From Sphaerisporangium sp. TRM90804 (GTDB lineage: Bacteria > Actinomycetota > Actinomycetes > Streptosporangiales > Streptosporangiaceae), in contig NZ_JARWAC010000007.1 in the NCBI RefSeq assembly GCF_029846175.1, forward strand, positions 1-64,000: a stretch of 64,000 nt of DNA, in the 5' to 3' direction. Below the pieces are notes generated by a model that ran no database searches, was not told the origin of the DNA, and worked only from the letters and a program-made list of their open reading frames with translations. Both the position numbers and the translations under genes were made by a program. Shown here one piece after another: positions 31,691 through 40,587 of this stretch (positions are counted from its first letter, which is position 1; each line of letters starts with the position of its first letter).

Positions 31691-34510
31691 ATGTTTCGAA
31701 AACTTGCCTTGTGCGTCGCCGTGCTCGCGACCGCTTTCAGTCTCGCCCCCCCGGCACAGGCCGTGCCGAAAGCCGCGGCGCTCGCGGCGCCCGGCTACAC
31801 CCAGGTGACACTGGCCAAGGGCGTGGCGGAGACCGGTGAGCCGATGGGCCTGACCGTCCTGCCGAACCGGGGAGTCCTGCACACCTCACGCGACGGCGTG
31901 ATCCGCTACACCGACGTGCTCGGCAACACCAAGGTGGCGCTCACCATCCCGGTGTACACCAGCGACGAAGAGGGCCTGCAGAGCATCAAGGCTGACCCGA
32001 ACTTCGCGTCGAACCGGTGGGTGTACGTCTACTACGCCCCGCCGCTGTCGACCCCGGGCGGCGGCGCGCCGGCCACCGGGACGCCGGCCCAGTTCGCCCC
32101 GTTCAACGGCGTGAACCGGCTGGCCCGGTACACGGTCAACGCCGACCACACCCTCAACGCGGCCTCCCAGGTCACCATCCTGGACGTCCCCACCAGCCGC
32201 GGCATGTGCTGCCACGTCGGCGGCGACATCGACTTCGACGCGGCCGGCAACCTGTACCTGTCGACCGGCGACGACACGAACCCGTTCGACTCCGGCGGCT
32301 ACACGCCGATCGACGAGCGGACCGACCGCAACCCGGCCTTCGACGCGCAGCGCACCTCCGGCAACACCAACGACCTGCGCGGCAAGGTGCTGCGGATCAA
32401 GCCGAGCGCGGCGGGCGGCTACACGATCCCGTCGGGCAACATGTTCCCGGCCGGCACGGCGAACACCCGGCCCGAGATCTACGCGATGGGGTTCCGCAAC
32501 CCGTTCCGCATGAGCGTGGACAAGGCCACCGGCGCCGTCTACCTCGGTGACTACGGGCCCGACTCCGGCACCGCCAGCCCCACCCGCGGCCCGGCCGCGT
32601 CGGTCTCGTTCGAGCGCATCACCCAGCCCGGCTTCTACGGCTGGCCGTACTGCTCGCAGTTCAACGTGCCCTACGTCGACTTCACCTTCCCCTCCGGGCC
32701 CTCGGGCTCCGCGTTCAACTGCACCGGCGGCCCGGTGAACAACTCGCGCAACAACACCGGCCTCACGCAGCTGCCGCCCTCGCGCGCGGCCTGGCTGCCG
32801 TACGGGGCCGGCCAGGACCGGTCGGAGCTGTGCTGCGGCAGCCTGTCGCCGATGGGCGGCGTGGTCTACAACTACGACGCCGCGCTCGCCTCGGACGTGA
32901 AGTTCCCGGCGTCGATGAGCGGCAGGGTGTTCCTCGGCGAGTTCGGCCGGCGCTGGATCAAGACGGCCACCGTGGCCTCCGGCGGTGGGGTGGGCACGAT
33001 CGAAGCCTTCCCGGCCTACACCGGCACCCAGGTCATGGACATGGAGTTCGGGCCGGACGGCGCGCTGTACGTGCTCGACTACGGCACCGGCTGGTTCGGC
33101 GGCGACGCCAACTCGGCCGTGTACAGGATCGAGTACAACACGGGCACGGGCCGGGCCCCGATCCCGGTGATCAACGCCACCCCGAGGGCAGGCAACGCGC
33201 CGCTCGCCGTGCAGTTCAGCTCGGCCGGGACCAACGACCCGGACGGCGACCCGATCACGTACGCGTGGGACTTCACCTCCAACGGCAGCACCGACTCGAC
33301 CGCGGCCAACCCGTCGTTCACCTACACGGCCAACGGCACGTACACGGCGACGCTGACGGTGAGCGACAACACCGGTCGCAGCGCCACGGCGAGCATCAGC
33401 GTCAGCGTGGGGCAACCGACGGTCACCCTCAACCTGCCGCTCAACGGGCGGGTGTTCAGCTTCGGCGACGCGATCCCGTTCCAGATCAGCGTCACCGACC
33501 CGAACGCCTCGACGATCGACTGCAGCAGAGTGAAGATCACCTACATCCTCGGCCACGACAGCCACGGCCACGCGCTGTCCAGCGCGACCGGCTGCTCGGG
33601 CACCATCCAGACCACCGTGGACGGTGAGCACGACGCCAACGCGAACATCTTCGGCGTCTTCGACGCCGAGTACACCCCGGTCGGGTCGAGCACGGCCGTC
33701 CACGCGCCGCAGGCCGTCCTGCAGCCGCGGATCCGCCAGGCCGAGCACTACAGCGCACAGCAGGGGGTGACGGTCGTCGCCAAGCCGTCGGCCAACGGCG
33801 GCAACGCGGTCGGGTACATCGAGAACGGGGACTGGATCTCGTTCACGCCGTACAACCTGAGCGGGGTCACCTCGTTCAGCGCGCGGGTCGCGTCGGGCGG
33901 CGCCGGCGGCACGCTGACGTTGCGGGCCGGTTCCGCGACCGGGACGGTGATCGGCTCGGCCACGGTCGCGCCGACCGGCGGCTGGGAGACCTGGGCCAAC
34001 GTCACCGGCACCGTGACGCCGCCGTCCGGGACGACGAACCTGTTCCTGGTGTTCACCGGCGGCACGGGTTCGCTGTTCGACATCGACGCCTTCACGCTGA
34101 CCAGCGGCGGGCCGCCGGCCTCGACGAACCTGGCGCTGAACAAGACGGCGACGGCGTCCAGCGTGGAGTCCGCCGCCTTCCCGGCCTCGGCCGCGGTGGA
34201 CTCCTCGGCGACGACCCGGTGGGCCAGCGCGTTCACCGACCCGCAGTGGATCCAGGTCGACCTGGGCGCCACCTACACGATCAACCGGGTGCGCCTGGTC
34301 TGGGAGGCGGCCTACGGGTCGGCGTACCAGATCCAGACCTCGCCCAACGGGAGCACCTGGACGACGGCCCGCTCCGTCACCGGCGGCAACGGCGGTGAGG
34401 ACGACAACACCGGCCTGAACGCCTCCACCAGATACGTACGCATCTACGGCACCACCCGGGCCACGGCGTGGGGCTACTCACTGTTCACCTTCGAGGTCTA
34501 CGGAAGCTGA
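31691..34510 (+). CDS. secreted PQQ-type sugar dehydrogenase with PKD, CBM6 and CBM32-like domains
   Basis: 939 residues with a signal peptide (MFRKLALCVAVLATAF, cut near AQA). Residues ~35-485 form the glucose/sorbosone-dehydrogenase propeller (CCHVGGDIDFDAAGNLYLSTG, AMGFRNPFRMSVD). A PKD domain at ~495-580 is followed by a beta-sandwich. A CBM6-like domain is at ~680-810 (VGYIENGDWISFTPYNL). The last ~125 residues are an F5/8C (discoidin, CBM32-like) sugar-binding domain. It parallels residues 277-1052 of the 1916-residue protein at 5267 but has the discoidin end instead. Start ATG 31691 is preferred for the signal peptide. The ThuA gene follows after a hairpin. Confidence 0.88.
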   Translation: MFRKLALCVAVLATAFSLAPPAQAVPKAAALAAPGYTQVTLAKGVAETGEPMGLTVLPNRGVLHTSRDGVIRYTDVLGNTKVALTIPVYTSDEEGLQSIKADPNFASNRWVYVYYAPPLSTPGGGAPATGTPAQFAPFNGVNRLARYTVNADHTLNAASQVTILDVPTSRGMCCHVGGDIDFDAAGNLYLSTGDDTNPFDSGGYTPIDERTDRNPAFDAQRTSGNTNDLRGKVLRIKPSAAGGYTIPSGNMFPAGTANTRPEIYAMGFRNPFRMSVDKATGAVYLGDYGPDSGTASPTRGPAASVSFERITQPGFYGWPYCSQFNVPYVDFTFPSGPSGSAFNCTGGPVNNSRNNTGLTQLPPSRAAWLPYGAGQDRSELCCGSLSPMGGVVYNYDAALASDVKFPASMSGRVFLGEFGRRWIKTATVASGGGVGTIEAFPAYTGTQVMDMEFGPDGALYVLDYGTGWFGGDANSAVYRIEYNTGTGRAPIPVINATPRAGNAPLAVQFSSAGTNDPDGDPITYAWDFTSNGSTDSTAANPSFTYTANGTYTATLTVSDNTGRSATASISVSVGQPTVTLNLPLNGRVFSFGDAIPFQISVTDPNASTIDCSRVKITYILGHDSHGHALSSATGCSGTIQTTVDGEHDANANIFGVFDAEYTPVGSSTAVHAPQAVLQPRIRQAEHYSAQQGVTVVAKPSANGGNAVGYIENGDWISFTPYNLSGVTSFSARVASGGAGGTLTLRAGSATGTVIGSATVAPTGGWETWANVTGTVTPPSGTTNLFLVFTGGTGSLFDIDAFTLTSGGPPASTNLALNKTATASSVESAAFPASAAVDSSATTRWASAFTDPQWIQVDLGATYTINRVRLVWEAAYGSAYQIQTSPNGSTWTTARSVTGGNGGEDDNTGLNASTRYVRIYGTTRATAWGYSLFTFEVYGS

Positions 34511-34522
34511 CCACCCCGGCGG
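34133..34522 (+). repeat. direct repeat copy A (discoidin-domain module)
   Basis: About 390 bp covering the 3' discoidin module of the dehydrogenase gene and 12 bp beyond its stop. It matches 35949-36338 with only scattered differences. Positions 34236-34429 (194 bp) are identical to 36052-36245. Confidence 0.9.
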
Positions 34523-34542
34523 ACTCGAAGCACCGCGAGATC

Positions 34543-34567
34543 GGGCGCCCGTGCCACACGGGCGCCC
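34543..34567 (+). terminator. hairpin between dehydrogenase and ThuA genes
   Basis: GGGCGCCCGTG pairs with CACGGGCGCCC over a 3-nt loop, 32 nt after the stop and 56 nt before the next start. It may end or attenuate transcription, so the ThuA gene could be expressed at a lower level. Confidence 0.6.
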
Positions 34568-34622
34568 CTCCCCCCTCGCCGTGCCGCCCGAGTCGCCGGT
34601 GCCCACCACGACCGGAGGATCC

Positions 34623-36326
34623 ATGCGCAGACTCTTCACAGGCATGGGCGCCGCCATCGCCCTCATCGCCTGCTCGCTCTTCCCGACGCCGGCCGAAGCC
34701 GCCGACGCGCCCTACGACGTCCTCGTGTTCTCCAAGACCGCCGGGTTCCGGCACGACTCCATCCCGACCGGCATCCAGGCCATCCGCGACCTGGGCGCGG
34801 CCAACAGCTTCACCGTCACCGCGACCGAGGACGCGAACGCGTTCACCACGGCCAACCTCGCGCAGTACGAGACGGTCGTCTTCCTCAGCACCACCGGCGA
34901 CGTGCTCAACGCGACCCAGCAGACGGCGTTCGAGTCCTACATCCGCGGTGGCGGCGGCTACGTGGGCGTCCACGCCGCCGCCGACACAGAGTACGACTGG
35001 CCGTTCTACGGCCAGGTCGCCGGAGCGTACTTCGCCAGTCACCCGGCGATCCAGCAGGTGAACTCCAGGACCGAGAACCGGGCCCACCCCGCGACGGCGC
35101 ACCTGCCGCAGACCTGGACCCGCACCGACGAGCTGTACAACTACCGGACGAACCCGCGCACCTCGGCCCGGGTGCTCGCGACGCTCGACGAGTCCTCCTA
35201 CTCCGGCGGCTCGATGGGCGCCGACCACCCGATCACCTGGTGCAAGACCATCGACGCCGGGCGCTCGTTCTACACCGGCTTCGGCCACACCCAGTCGTCC
35301 TTCGCGGAGGCCGGCTTCCGCGCCCAGCTGCTGGGCGGCCTGCGGTACACGTCGAAGCGGGCCGACGCCGACTGCCGGCCGGAGACCGGGTACACCACGC
35401 TCTACAACGGCTCCACGGCCGGCTGGGCGCAGGCCGGGCCGGGCAGCTTCACCAACTCCGACGCCACGCTGTCGTCCGTCGGCGGCATGGGCCTGTTCTG
35501 GCACAACGCCAAGCAGTTCACCTCCTACTCGCTGAAGGCCGACTGGAGGCTCACCGGCGACAGCAACTCCGGCATCTTCGTCGGCTTCCCCAACCCGGGC
35601 AACGACCCGGCGGTCGCGGTGAACCAGGGGTACGAGATCCAGATCGACGCCACGGACGCGGCCGACCGCACCACGGGCGCGATCTACACGTTCAAGTCGG
35701 CGGACATCGCCGCGCGTGACGCCGCGCTCAACCCGCCCGGGGAGTGGAACACCTACGAGATCCTCGTCGAGGGCCAGCGCCTCCGGGTGTACCTCAACGG
35801 CACGCTGATCAACGACTTCACCAACACCGACCCGAACCGCAACCTCGACGGGTACATCGGCATCCAGAACCACGGGAGCGGCGACCAGGCGGCGTTCCGC
35901 AACATCCGGATCAAGGAGGGCGGCTCGCAGCCGCCGCTGTCCAACATCGCGCTGAACAAGCCGGCGACGGCGTCCAGCGTGGAGTCCGGCGCCTTCCCGG
36001 CCTCGGCCGCGGTGGACTCCTCGGCGACGACCCGGTGGTCGAGCGCCTTCTCCGACCCGCAGTGGATCCAGGTCGACCTGGGCGCCACCTACACGATCAA
36101 CCGGGTGCGCCTGGTCTGGGAGGCGGCCTACGGGTCGGCGTACCAGATCCAGACCTCGCCCAACGGGAGCACCTGGACGACGGCCCGCTCCGTCACCGGC
36201 GGCAACGGCGGTGAGGACGACAACACCGGCCTGAACGCCTCCACCCGGTATGTGCGCATCTACGGCACCACCCGGGGCACGCCGTGGGGCTACTCACTGT
36301 TCACCTTCGAGGTCTACGGAAGCTGA
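34623..36326 (+). CDS. secreted ThuA protein with DUF1080-like and discoidin domains
   Basis: 567 residues with a signal peptide (MRRLFTGMGAAIALIACSLF). Residues ~30-250 are a ThuA domain very like that of the protein at 5267 (VFSKTAGFRHDSIPTGI, GVHAAADTEYDW). Residues ~260-440 are a DUF1080 / 3-keto-disaccharide-hydrolase-type concanavalin fold (SGIFVGFPNPG, YEIQIDATD). Residues ~445-567 are the discoidin domain almost identical to that of the preceding gene. ThuA is linked to 3-keto-disaccharide metabolism in rhizobia, and DUF1080 enzymes cleave 3-keto-glycosides, so processing of oxidised sugars outside the cell is a reasonable guess. ATG 34623 follows GGAGG by 4 nt. Confidence 0.87.
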   Translation: MRRLFTGMGAAIALIACSLFPTPAEAADAPYDVLVFSKTAGFRHDSIPTGIQAIRDLGAANSFTVTATEDANAFTTANLAQYETVVFLSTTGDVLNATQQTAFESYIRGGGGYVGVHAAADTEYDWPFYGQVAGAYFASHPAIQQVNSRTENRAHPATAHLPQTWTRTDELYNYRTNPRTSARVLATLDESSYSGGSMGADHPITWCKTIDAGRSFYTGFGHTQSSFAEAGFRAQLLGGLRYTSKRADADCRPETGYTTLYNGSTAGWAQAGPGSFTNSDATLSSVGGMGLFWHNAKQFTSYSLKADWRLTGDSNSGIFVGFPNPGNDPAVAVNQGYEIQIDATDAADRTTGAIYTFKSADIAARDAALNPPGEWNTYEILVEGQRLRVYLNGTLINDFTNTDPNRNLDGYIGIQNHGSGDQAAFRNIRIKEGGSQPPLSNIALNKPATASSVESGAFPASAAVDSSATTRWSSAFSDPQWIQVDLGATYTINRVRLVWEAAYGSAYQIQTSPNGSTWTTARSVTGGNGGEDDNTGLNASTRYVRIYGTTRGTPWGYSLFTFEVYGS

Positions 36327-36338
36327 CCACCCCGGCGG
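35949..36338 (+). repeat. direct repeat copy B (discoidin-domain module)
   Basis: Second copy of the 390-bp module, offset 1816 bp from the first and ending 12 bp past the stop of the ThuA gene at the same relative position. This points to a recent duplication or gene conversion. Confidence 0.9.
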
Positions 36339-36367
36339 GCCGGGGGCCTCGTGCCCCCGGCCCGCCG
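36333..36367 (+). terminator. terminator after the ThuA gene
   Basis: GGCGGGCCGGGGGC and its exact complement form a 14-15 bp stem with a 5-nt loop, starting 7 nt after the stop codon. Confidence 0.75.
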
Positions 36368-36532
36368 TCGGCGCCGGGCTCGGGTGGGCGCGGTCGCCGA
36401 CGCCCCGGATCGACGACACGACATTCCTCTGTCGCGGCGCGGTAAGCGTCACAAACCTGGACGAATACCGTCGAAGTGGATATCTTCAACGCCGTAGTAG
36501 ATCACGGGGGCAGAGGGCGAGAGGAGCACTCG

Positions 36533-37216
36533 ATGGCCCGCAGGACGGCGAGCCTCCCGGCGGCACGTCCTCGGCCGGACGCCTCCAAACCCAAAGCGAC
36601 GCGCTACGTCGTCGCGGTGCTGGCCGGCGCCCTCGTCGCGGGACCGGTCGGGTACCTCGTCGGCCGCCCCGACGCCGACCAGGCCGCCATCGCCGAGATG
36701 CAGGAGGCGGACGCCAAACGGGACGTCCAGCAGATCGGCGAGCTGACCACCTTGGTTCGCAAGAACGCGACCGACCTGAACGCCGTTCTGAGCGGTCTCG
36801 CCGACGCGTTCCCGAAGGACCAGCCGGCGGACGCCGGCCCGGTCGCACCGGCGCGGATCGGCGAGTGGCAGAAGGCCATGGAAAGGGTCGCGGAAAGTCA
36901 TTCGAACTCGCCGTCGGGGATGACCGCCACCAACGTGGCGCGCGGCGGCTTCCGGAGCGCGGTGAGCGCCCTGGCCGTAGCCGTCGACACCTATGCAGCC
37001 GCCGCCGAGAGCCCCGCCGGCTCTCGGAAGACCCTTCTCGGGCTCGCCGAACGGCAGCGTTCGACCGCTGTGGCCATGTGGGCCGTGGCGGCGACCCAGC
37101 TGGACCAGATCAACATCCACGCCGGCAACGGCCACCAGCATGTCTATCTGACGGGCGAAGCCGGCGAGGGCGCCATCACCGCCGACGAGGTACCCGAGGG
37201 CCACCCCACCCACTGA
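36533..37216 (+). CDS. single-pass membrane protein of unknown function
   Basis: 227 residues. A basic N terminus is followed by one membrane helix at ~31-50 (YVVAVLAGALVAGPVGYLVG) and a mainly helical outer part, with QIGELTTLVRKNATDLNAVL likely coiled. HAGNGHQHVY near the C terminus is His-rich. I do not recognise the family. ATG 36533 follows GAGGAG by 6 nt. It is convergent with the flavin monooxygenase gene and seems to be on its own. Confidence 0.75.
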   Translation: MARRTASLPAARPRPDASKPKATRYVVAVLAGALVAGPVGYLVGRPDADQAAIAEMQEADAKRDVQQIGELTTLVRKNATDLNAVLSGLADAFPKDQPADAGPVAPARIGEWQKAMERVAESHSNSPSGMTATNVARGGFRSAVSALAVAVDTYAAAAESPAGSRKTLLGLAERQRSTAVAMWAVAATQLDQINIHAGNGHQHVYLTGEAGEGAITADEVPEGHPTH

Positions 37217-37263
37217 CCCACCCTCATGTCAGACGGCGGGCATCCCCTTCGTGACGGCGCGGA

Positions 37264-38454
37264 TCAGCGCGAGGCGTACTCGGGCAGGTCGGAGTCGGTC
37301 GCGAGCGACCTGGTGCCGCTGACCAGCAGTCGCTGGAACAGGCGGGTGCCGAACAGGGTGTTGCGCGACCGAAGGCCGAGGGCGGTGGCGGGGGCGAGGA
37401 ACCTGCCGGGGTTGGCGCCGCGCTGCCAGCGGGCGGCGTAGGGGCGCATGCGGTTCTCGTAGGCGGCGAAGCCGGCGTCGTGGTCGCCGCCGGCGGCGGC
37501 GAGTTCGCCGGCCAGCACGTAGGCGCCGACGACGCCCGTGCCCACGCCCATCCCGCCGAGCATCGTCCCCCAGGCGGCGTCGCCGAGCAGCGCGACGCGG
37601 CCGGACGACCAGGCGGGGACGCGGACCCGGCTGATCGCGTCGAAGTACAGCTCGGGGGCGTCGCGCAGACCGGCGAGCAGATGCGGCACGTGCCAGCGGA
37701 GGCCGGTGAACGCGGCGGCGATGAGCCCCTTCTGCCGTTCGAGGTCGTCCCAGCCGTAGTCGAGCCGCGGCGAGGCGAACACCGCGAAGACGTCCGCCCA
37801 CTCGGGGTCGCGCCCGTCCGCGGAGACGCCGATCATCCGCCCGGGCACGTTGTACTGCCGGGGCGTGGCGTCCACCCCCAGCGAGTTGGGCAGCCGCCAG
37901 CCGGCCACGTAGTAGCCGAGGTGGCGCACGTAACGCTCCTCGGGCCCGAAGGCGATGCGCCGCACCCCGGAGTGCAGCCCGTCGGCGCCGATCAGCAGGT
38001 CGAACGTGCGCGGGCCGTGGCGGCCGAACTCCACCCGGATCCCGTCGGCGGCCTCCTCCGCACCGGTGATCACGTCGCCGAACAGGTACTCCGCGCGCTC
38101 CGCGCCACGCTCGTAGAGCACCCGGGACAGGTCGCGGCGGAGGACCTCGACGTCCCCTCCGGCGAACTCGGCGGGCAGCTCGAAGATCTGACGGCCGTGC
38201 TCGTCCACGCAGCGCATGGCGCCGCCGTCGGTCCGCAGCGCGCGCAGGTCGTCGAGGACGCCCATCTTCGCCAGCACATCCAGGTGCGTGGGGCCGCGGA
38301 AGTCGACCGCGAACCCGGAGGCGCGCAGCCGCGGCGCCATCTCGACGACGGTGGCGCCGGCCCCGTACCGGGACAGCCAGTACGCCAGGGCGGGCCCCGC
38401 CACCCCGGCGCCGGAGACCAGGACCCGCAGGCCGCGTAGCGCGGAAGTGATCAC
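37264..38454 (-). CDS. FAD-dependent monooxygenase (TetX/PHBH-like)
   Basis: 396 residues. The FAD fold is clear: VLVSGAGVAGPALAYWLSRYG (GxGxxG), DLLIGADGLHSGVRR (the DG motif that touches both FAD and NAD(P)H) and RVALLGDAAWGTMLGGMGVGTG (GD motif). Group A aromatic hydroxylases of this sort hydroxylate phenols, polyketides or antibiotics. The gene is divergent from a TetR gene, and a perfect 21-bp palindrome in between indicates inducible control. The signal for substrate is lacking; an antibiotic or aromatic compound is a guess. Confidence 0.87.
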   Translation of the reverse strand: MITSALRGLRVLVSGAGVAGPALAYWLSRYGAGATVVEMAPRLRASGFAVDFRGPTHLDVLAKMGVLDDLRALRTDGGAMRCVDEHGRQIFELPAEFAGGDVEVLRRDLSRVLYERGAERAEYLFGDVITGAEEAADGIRVEFGRHGPRTFDLLIGADGLHSGVRRIAFGPEERYVRHLGYYVAGWRLPNSLGVDATPRQYNVPGRMIGVSADGRDPEWADVFAVFASPRLDYGWDDLERQKGLIAAAFTGLRWHVPHLLAGLRDAPELYFDAISRVRVPAWSSGRVALLGDAAWGTMLGGMGVGTGVVGAYVLAGELAAAGGDHDAGFAAYENRMRPYAARWQRGANPGRFLAPATALGLRSRNTLFGTRLFQRLLVSGTRSLATDSDLPEYASR

Positions 38455-38483
38455 AGCGCCCTCTCTCGTTTCTCGGAACCAAA

Positions 38484-38504
38484 ACTGTGTCCAACGGACA
38501 CAGT
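38484..38504. promoter_or_regulatory. perfect 21-bp TetR operator
   Basis: ACTGTGTCC and GGACACAGT are separated by 3 nt (AAC) and are perfect complements. The site lies 30 bp upstream of the monooxygenase start and 43 bp upstream of the TetR start. Confidence 0.8.
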
Positions 38505-38546
38505 GTACGATAGACGCAGTTCTAGCTCGTGTGCAAGGGAGTCCCG

Positions 38547-39260
38547 ATGGCGGCCGAGACGACGGCGATCACGCTGTTGTGGGGCCATCGGCCGGCCCCG
38601 AAGCGCGGCCCGAAGCCGACGCTGACCCTGGACACGATCGCGGCCGCCGGCATCGAGCTCGCCGACGCCGACGGGCTGGCGGCCGTGACGATGCAACGCG
38701 TGGCCGAGCGGCTCGGCGTCACGAAGATGGCCCTGTACCGCTACGTGCCCGGCAAGGTGGAACTGGTCGCCCTGATGACCGATCTCGCCATGGGCGAGCC
38801 GCCACCGCCGGCCGAGGCCACCGGCTGGCGTCCGAGGCTCGACACCTGGGCACGGCGACTGCTCGACCGGTTCCGTGCACACCCGTGGGCGCTGGAGGCG
38901 ACCGTCGGCCCGCGCGCGATCGGCCCCAACGAGTTCGGCTGGATGGAACAGGCCACCGCCGCACTGACCGGCACCGGCCTGACCGGCTCGCAGATCCTCG
39001 ACGTGGCCGCCACCCTCACCGGCCACGTACGAATGATCGCCCAGCAGACCGCCGCGACCCCCACCGGCGCCCCCGAACAGGCGATGAGCGAAGCCATCGG
39101 CGCCCTGCTATTCAGCCACCAGGCCCGTTTCCCCACCCTGTCCGCGGCCATGTCCGACCCCTCCGGCCGAGACCAGGCCCTCGACTTCGGCCTCCGCTGC
39201 ATCCTCGACGGCGTAGAACCACTACTCGCCCCAACACCCGCGCTGACAGAGGGAATCTGA
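38547..39260 (+). CDS. TetR-family repressor with TetR_C-type effector domain
   Basis: 237 residues. Helix-turn-helix MQRVAERLGVTKMALYRYV follows GRxP-like KRGPKPTLTLDTI; the C-terminal part resembles the TetR_C domain of tetracycline-type repressors (ATAALTGTGLTGSQILDVAATLTGHV). ATG 38547 has AAGGGAG 5 nt upstream. It is divergent from the flavin monooxygenase. With TetX-like enzymes as neighbours this pair recalls inducible antibiotic-modifying systems, but the ligand is unknown. Confidence 0.87.
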   Translation: MAAETTAITLLWGHRPAPKRGPKPTLTLDTIAAAGIELADADGLAAVTMQRVAERLGVTKMALYRYVPGKVELVALMTDLAMGEPPPPAEATGWRPRLDTWARRLLDRFRAHPWALEATVGPRAIGPNEFGWMEQATAALTGTGLTGSQILDVAATLTGHVRMIAQQTAATPTGAPEQAMSEAIGALLFSHQARFPTLSAAMSDPSGRDQALDFGLRCILDGVEPLLAPTPALTEGI

Positions 39261-39329
39261 GGCTCCAAGCCACCGTGTGCCCGCAGTCGGCCAGCTTCGT
39301 CTGAGACGATGACAGCTCAGGGGGTGACC

Positions 39330-40031
39330 ATGGCCATCGATCGGTTCACGACACCGCTGTACGGCATAGCCGAAGCGGCCGGATACCTCGCCGTGCCCTC
39401 CTCGACGTTCACCACATGGGCCTTCGGCTATCAGCGCCGCCAACGTGATGGACGCACCATCCACGGTGAACCGGTGATCACCGCCGCACGACCCGGTCGG
39501 CCTAACGAGGCCGCGGTGCCGTTCATCGGGCTGGCCGAAGGGTACGCACTCGCGGCATTCCGGCAAGCAGGGGTACCGCTCCAACGCATCAGACCAGCGA
39601 TCGACGCCCTCCAACGCGAGCTCGGCCTCGCACACGCCCTCGCCAGCAGGCGCCTGTTCACCGACGGCGCGGAGGTCTTGTACGACTATGCCGAGCACGC
39701 CGGCGACGACTCCACCCGCGAACTCGTGGTCGTCCGCAACAACCAGCGAGTGTTCTCCGAGATCGTCGCCGACTACCTTCGCAGGGTCGACTTCGCCCCC
39801 GACGGATACGCCCAGGTCATCACCCTTCCCCAATACCGGGCCGCCACCGTGACGGTCGACGCCGCCCACGCCTTCGGCCGCCCCCGCTTCGCCGACGGCG
39901 GCGCCAAGCTCGAAGACGTCATCGACTTGTTCCAAGCCGGCGAACCCGTAGACGTGGTAGCCGGAGAGTTCGGACTCAGCAGGGAAGCGGTCGAGGACGT
40001 CCTCCGTGTCGCCACCCGAACAGCCGCGTAA
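39330..40031 (+). CDS. VapB45-like DUF433 antitoxin
   Basis: 233 residues. The N-terminal part has a DNA-binding helix-turn-helix look (LYGIAEAAGYLAVPSSTFTTWAFGY); the C-terminal ~60 residues form a DUF433 domain (PRFADGGAKLEDVIDLFQAGEPVDVVAGEFGLSR), which contacts DNA or the toxin. Size and order match VapB45 (Rv2018) of M. tuberculosis. ATG 39330, with CAGGGGG 6 nt upstream, is preferred over ATG 39309. It overlaps the toxin gene by 26 nt, so the two are co-translated and probably autoregulated. Confidence 0.8.
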   Translation: MAIDRFTTPLYGIAEAAGYLAVPSSTFTTWAFGYQRRQRDGRTIHGEPVITAARPGRPNEAAVPFIGLAEGYALAAFRQAGVPLQRIRPAIDALQRELGLAHALASRRLFTDGAEVLYDYAEHAGDDSTRELVVVRNNQRVFSEIVADYLRRVDFAPDGYAQVITLPQYRAATVTVDAAHAFGRPRFADGGAKLEDVIDLFQAGEPVDVVAGEFGLSREAVEDVLRVATRTAA

Positions 40032-40422
40032 GTTCTTCGTCGACCGCAGCCTGGGCCGCATAGCCGTCCCCGCACTGCTCCGCGCCGCCGGATGGGTCCT
40101 GATCACCCTGGCCGAACACTACGGTATCCCCGCCGACGAGCGGATCGACGACACCCGCTGGATCGAGGACACCGCCAAACAGGGCTGGGTCGTGCTGATG
40201 AAGGATAAACGCATTCGCTACCGGCGAGCCGAGATCCAGGCCATCATCGAACATCAGGCCCGCTGCTTCGTCATCACCCGCGGTGACCTGACCTCCGCCG
40301 CCTACGCCGACCGCTTCATCGCGAACAGACAAGCCATCTTCGCGGCCTCCAGCACAGAGGGCCCCTACATCCACACCGTCCACGCCGACCGACTGGAGCG
40401 TCTGTACCCACCACGCGCATGA
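40006..40422 (+). CDS. VapC45-like PIN-type toxin
   Basis: 138 residues, the same length as M. tuberculosis VapC45 (Rv2019). The PIN-like (DUF5615/VapC45) acid residues appear in FFVDRSLG, RIDDTRWIEDTAKQGWVVLMKDKRIR and RADRL-like end; the first Asp of a PIN active site is the one in FFVDRS. It would be an Mg2+-dependent RNase held by the antitoxin; its RNA target is unknown. It starts with GTG 40006 inside the antitoxin gene, after GAGGA. Confidence 0.78.
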   Translation: MSPPEQPRKFFVDRSLGRIAVPALLRAAGWVLITLAEHYGIPADERIDDTRWIEDTAKQGWVVLMKDKRIRYRRAEIQAIIEHQARCFVITRGDLTSAAYADRFIANRQAIFAASSTEGPYIHTVHADRLERLYPPRA

Positions 40423-40587
40423 AGCAGCCCCAGTGCATCCTGAGCAGCGGCGCCGCTGCGGCCGGGAGGTGGGGATTCATCTGGTGTGTCTACTACGCGT
40501 GCTTTCTGAGGTCAGTCTCTATTGTCATGATCCGTTGGGGGATGGAGACTTGGGGCTTGACCGTTGCCGCCGACAGAGGGAAATCGT

